Shown here: positions 61,961 to 64,000 of the stretch, piece by piece
How positions within the stretch are numbered: the stretch's first letter is position 1
Layout: every line of letters begins with the position of its first letter
NCBI RefSeq assembly: GCF_021991835.1
Contig: NZ_JAHDAU010000003.1
Span: 310,001 to 374,000, forward strand
Reading direction: 5' to 3'
DNA from: Polaribacter sargassicola
Lineage (GTDB): Bacteria > Bacteroidota > Bacteroidia > Flavobacteriales > Flavobacteriaceae
Length of the DNA: 64,000 nucleotides
The notes under the pieces: model-generated
The model's input: only the letters and a program-made list of their open reading frames with translations
What the model was told of the DNA's origin: nothing
The model's database searches: none
Made by a program: the position numbers and the translations under genes

Positions 61961-62005
61961 GGGTATTGATACCCAGTACTTTTTTAAATAAAAATTGTTT
62001 CTTTG
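61961..62005 (+). promoter_or_regulatory. Promoter-like region with GGGTATT motif upstream of a candidate small RNA
   Basis: GGGTATTGATACCC (61961-61974), then ACTTTTTT, and TTTCTTTG (61998-62005, one mismatch to TAnnTTTG). The span from GGG to the end of the -7 element is 45 bases, versus 44 at the kinase promoter. GGGTATTGATACCC is a near-perfect palindrome and could otherwise be read as the hairpin of a weak terminator for the regulator gene. Confidence 0.45.
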
Positions 62006-62008
62006 AAG

Positions 62009-62110
62009 TACTTAAAAAAGCAATATTTTAAGTAGACTCACTTATTAAAGTGACTTGCATTTCCCCCAAAAAAGCAGTCTTTTTCTTACGAAATCGACTG
62101 TTTTTTATTT
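62009..62110 (+). ncRNA. Candidate small RNA of about 100 bases
   Basis: There is no ATG-started frame. Three stem-loops occur in order. The first has a perfect 9-base-pair stem, TACTTAAAA with TTTTAAGTA (62009-62034). The second is TCACTT-ATTA-AAGTGA (62038-62053). A terminator follows, AAAAAA(G)CAGTC with GACTGTTTTTT plus an inner TTTC-TTAC-GAAA hairpin (62068-62106). A single-stranded UUGCAUUUCCCCC linker lies between the second and third. A -7-like element ends at 62005, so the start would be near 62010. The terminator overlaps the 3' end of the facing FAD oxidoreductase gene and may serve it too. Confidence 0.45.
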
Positions 62111-63147
62111 TTAAACCTATTTATATCTATTTCTCTATCTAAAGCCTCTTCTTTTTCTAAGTGATTAAAAAGGTTTTTAGCAACCGTTGGCCCAATCATA
62201 ACTCCTCTTGTACCTAAACCGTTTAAAACAACTAATTGAGTATTATTTGGATGCACACCTACTAAAGGTCTTCTATCTATAACAGTAGGTCTTATACCTG
62301 CCGTTTGATTTACAATTGTATAAGGAACATCAATAACTTTCTTTAATTTTTCTATCAATTCTTCTTTTCCTTCTTCAGAAGGATTTGGTGTTTTATCTTT
62401 CCAATTAAAGGTTGCACCAATTTTGTATAAATTATCACCTAAAGGAAGTATAAAAAGTGTTGATTTTAATAAAAAATCGATATTTAATTTAGGTGCATGA
62501 ATAGTAAGTAACTCTCCTTTTGCTTCGTTTAATGGTAGATAATTGAAATATGGATTTTGTTTGATTCCATAACCCTCACAAAAAACAATTTTAGAAGCTG
62601 TAATATCTTTATAGCTTACAGATTTTTCCTTTAAAACTATTTCTTTGTATTCAAATTTTTCAAAATGAATTAAATTTTCTGATTCTAAATATAATCTGTA
62701 TGCTTTTATTAATTTATTGGTGTTAATTCTACCAGTACCTTTTACGTTACCAAAATTAAAATCAGCTAAAACACCACTGTAAGAATTAGTATCTAATTTT
62801 TGATCTAAATAAGGCATCAACCTTGGTTTATCTAATGCTGCAAACCAATTATTTTGATCTTCTATAGATTTAAAAGCTTTTTTGATAACAAATTTTTCAT
62901 CTACAGTTATATTAAGTTTTTTTTCTATTTTTTCATAAAAAGGTAACGCAATTTCCAATTGTTTTTCAGCATTCCAAACAGGTGTAAATCTCTTTAATAT
63001 AACAGGATTATAAACTCCACCAGCCACTAAAGAAGACGTTTGAGAATCATCTTCAAAAACAATAAAAGTTTTATTTGCATTAAATAATTCTTCTGCAAAA
63101 GCCAAACCAGCTAAACCTAAACCTACTATAATATAATCTACATTCAC
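62086..63147 (-). CDS. FAD-dependent oxidoreductase, glycine/D-amino acid oxidase (DAO) type
   Basis: A 353-residue flavoprotein. The dinucleotide-binding motif is IIVGLGLAGLAFAEELFNANKTFIVFE (5-31), then SSLVAGGVYNPVILKRFTPVW, a DAO-family segment. The C-terminal flavin-contact region is TAGIRPTVIDRRPLVGVHPNNTQLVVLNGLGTRGVMIGPTVAKNL. Its middle region (KGELLTIHAPKLNIDFLLKSTLFILPLGDNLYKIGATFNW) is typical of the FAD-binding half of DadA- and MnmC-like proteins. A tRNA-modifying partner domain is absent, so its substrate is unknown. It lies 83 bases downstream of gldN, with a terminator between. Confidence 0.88.
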   Translation of the reverse strand: MNVDYIIVGLGLAGLAFAEELFNANKTFIVFEDDSQTSSLVAGGVYNPVILKRFTPVWNAEKQLEIALPFYEKIEKKLNITVDEKFVIKKAFKSIEDQNNWFAALDKPRLMPYLDQKLDTNSYSGVLADFNFGNVKGTGRINTNKLIKAYRLYLESENLIHFEKFEYKEIVLKEKSVSYKDITASKIVFCEGYGIKQNPYFNYLPLNEAKGELLTIHAPKLNIDFLLKSTLFILPLGDNLYKIGATFNWKDKTPNPSEEGKEELIEKLKKVIDVPYTIVNQTAGIRPTVIDRRPLVGVHPNNTQLVVLNGLGTRGVMIGPTVAKNLFNHLEKEEALDREIDINRFKNKKQSIS

Positions 63148-63174
63148 AAAGTAAAAATACGTATTAAAAAAGAA

Positions 63175-63201
63175 AAAGCGTTCTAAAATTTAGAACGCTT
63201 T
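63175..63201 (-). terminator. Terminator of gldN
   Basis: AAAGCGTTCTA pairs with TAGAACGCTTT, followed on the minus strand by TTTTTCTTTTTT. It lies 30 bases past the gldN stop codon. Confidence 0.85.
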
Positions 63202-63230
63202 ATAATAATATTTTATTAGAAAAGAATCAT

Positions 63231-64000
63231 CTAGTAATTCCACATATCAATTTCTCTATTTCTAATACCTTCTTTAATTTTATCTGCTTCTAATAATTGA
63301 AAAAGAGAATTACCTCTCACATAATCTGTAATAGCTCTATTACCATAAATATTTTCTTCTCTTACAATTGTACTGCTAAACCTTCTAGCATTTAACAAAT
63401 GATCAAAAGAAATTGGTTGAGATGCATTCTGTGGATTAAAAACTTTAGCATCGTGTAAAACGCCTCTTGCCTCTGGAAAGAAAATCCAAAATAATTCATA
63501 TAAATTATCATCTTCTATATCCTGTACACCAATAGTTTGCACATCTTTACCCATTGGCGCTAAAGCTAAAAGTCTATATTTTAATTCACCTTGTCGTTTA
63601 TCAAAATACCACATTCCTTTAATCATATAACCAGCAACATCTTGTGTTTGAAGTCTAATTGTATCTCTATATCCACCTTCTTCTCTAACACTTATTAACC
63701 TAGAGTCTATTTCATCTTTAGTTATTTTAGAAGTAAAATAAGAATCTGTATAAGCTTCTTTTATTTTTCCTTGTTTAATTCCTCTCATTAAAGTATCAAA
63801 CAATGATCTTCTATCAGAAGAAATATTTGTAGTATCTATAGGGAAATAATATGGTAAATTTATTTTTTGATTTAAATCTACAAATTCCCAAACTACTTTA
63901 GACCACAAAACATCTCTATCATCTACATAACCATAAGGGATAGGCCCTTCTTTATCTGCAGCTGCTTGTTCTTCATTTTTCATTCCTATTTCACTAACAC
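63231..64000 (-). CDS. gldN: Gliding motility / T9SS protein GldN (5' end outside the window)
   Basis: The frame stays open to the right edge, reading VSEIG before the internal Met at 63983, so the true start and signal peptide lie beyond the window. The visible part is GldN: PIPYGYVDDRDVLWSKVVWEFVDLNQKINLPYYFPIDT, DRRSLFDTLMRGIKQGKIKEAYTD, AGYMIKGMWYFDKRQGELKYRLLALAPMGKDVQ and LYELFWIFFPEARGVLHDAKVFNPQN. GldN (PorN) forms the periplasmic ring of the type IX secretion system with GldK and interacts with GldM. The gldKLM genes are expected immediately upstream, outside the window. It would export the T9SS-tagged lyase and protease of this window. Confidence 0.93.
   Translation of the reverse strand, partial: VSEIGMKNEEQAAADKEGPIPYGYVDDRDVLWSKVVWEFVDLNQKINLPYYFPIDTTNISSDRRSLFDTLMRGIKQGKIKEAYTDSYFTSKITKDEIDSRLISVREEGGYRDTIRLQTQDVAGYMIKGMWYFDKRQGELKYRLLALAPMGKDVQTIGVQDIEDDNLYELFWIFFPEARGVLHDAKVFNPQNASQPISFDHLLNARRFSSTIVREENIYGNRAITDYVRGNSLFQLLEADKIKEGIRNREIDMWNY

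Noticed and set aside
1..64000. CRISPR arrays, prophage, insertion sequences, defence islands, tRNA or rRNA genes
   Set aside because: I looked for direct repeats with spacers, transposase or integrase motifs, phage structural genes, tRNA T-loop signatures and rRNA stretches, and found none.

Overview
The window is very AT-rich chromosomal DNA of a marine-type member of the Flavobacteriaceae; Polaribacter or a close relative fits best. The evidence is the gene content: gliding and type IX secretion (T9SS) genes at both ends, two proteins with T9SS C-terminal sorting domains, a SusC/SusD pair, a PL6 alginate lyase with a BACON domain, PepSY-like and DUF3667 families, lipoproteins of the SCDD or TGCSSDDDD type, and promoters matching the Bacteroidetes TAnnTTTG -7 element. 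Almost everything is ordinary chromosomal backbone. I saw no rRNA, tRNA, insertion sequence, prophage or CRISPR array.

Layout. Positions 1-7500 hold the end of a T9SS plug protein gene, a hybrid histidine kinase converging on a sigma-54-activating response regulator, three tandem PepSY-like periplasmic proteins behind a sigma-54-like promoter, apaG, and a DUF3667 membrane protein with no canonical start codon. Positions 7600-21400 form a polymer-use and secretion region: a secreted PL6 alginate lyase behind two abutting palindromic operators, an NRDE protein, pruA, a SusC/SusD pair, and a large secreted metalloprotease. Positions 21400-37300 are mostly housekeeping: lipB, a 37-kDa nucleoid protein, rnhB, a porin, nhaC, two DUF3857/transglutaminase proteins, yceI, and a tcdA-tatD-dtd-rsgA operon.

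Positions 37600-41750 (minus strand) hold the phenylalanine/tyrosine operon pheA-aminotransferase-tyrA-DAHP synthase/chorismate mutase. It is preceded by an unlisted 26-residue leader peptide with eight consecutive Phe/Tyr codons, and by mutually exclusive antiterminator and terminator hairpins. This is a complete attenuator and the clearest regulatory device in the window. Positions 41900-59200 carry a class V PLP enzyme, DsbD with a duplicated N-terminal domain, yeiH with its LysR regulator, a MscS-type channel, two Spy-like proteins, cell-wall and sulfur-amino-acid enzymes, an amidohydrolase fused to a SnoaL-like domain, and an ABC-F ATPase. Positions 59250-62110 hold a TPR histidine kinase and a LuxR-type regulator whose DNA-binding domain is separated by a frameshift. 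A probable small RNA follows, whose promoter shares an upstream motif with the kinase promoter. The window closes with a FAD oxidoreductase and the 5'-truncated gldN.

Two copies of a structured intergenic repeat (23353-23440 and 37503-37600) are also present. All functional assignments come from reading motifs and lengths; no database search was run.
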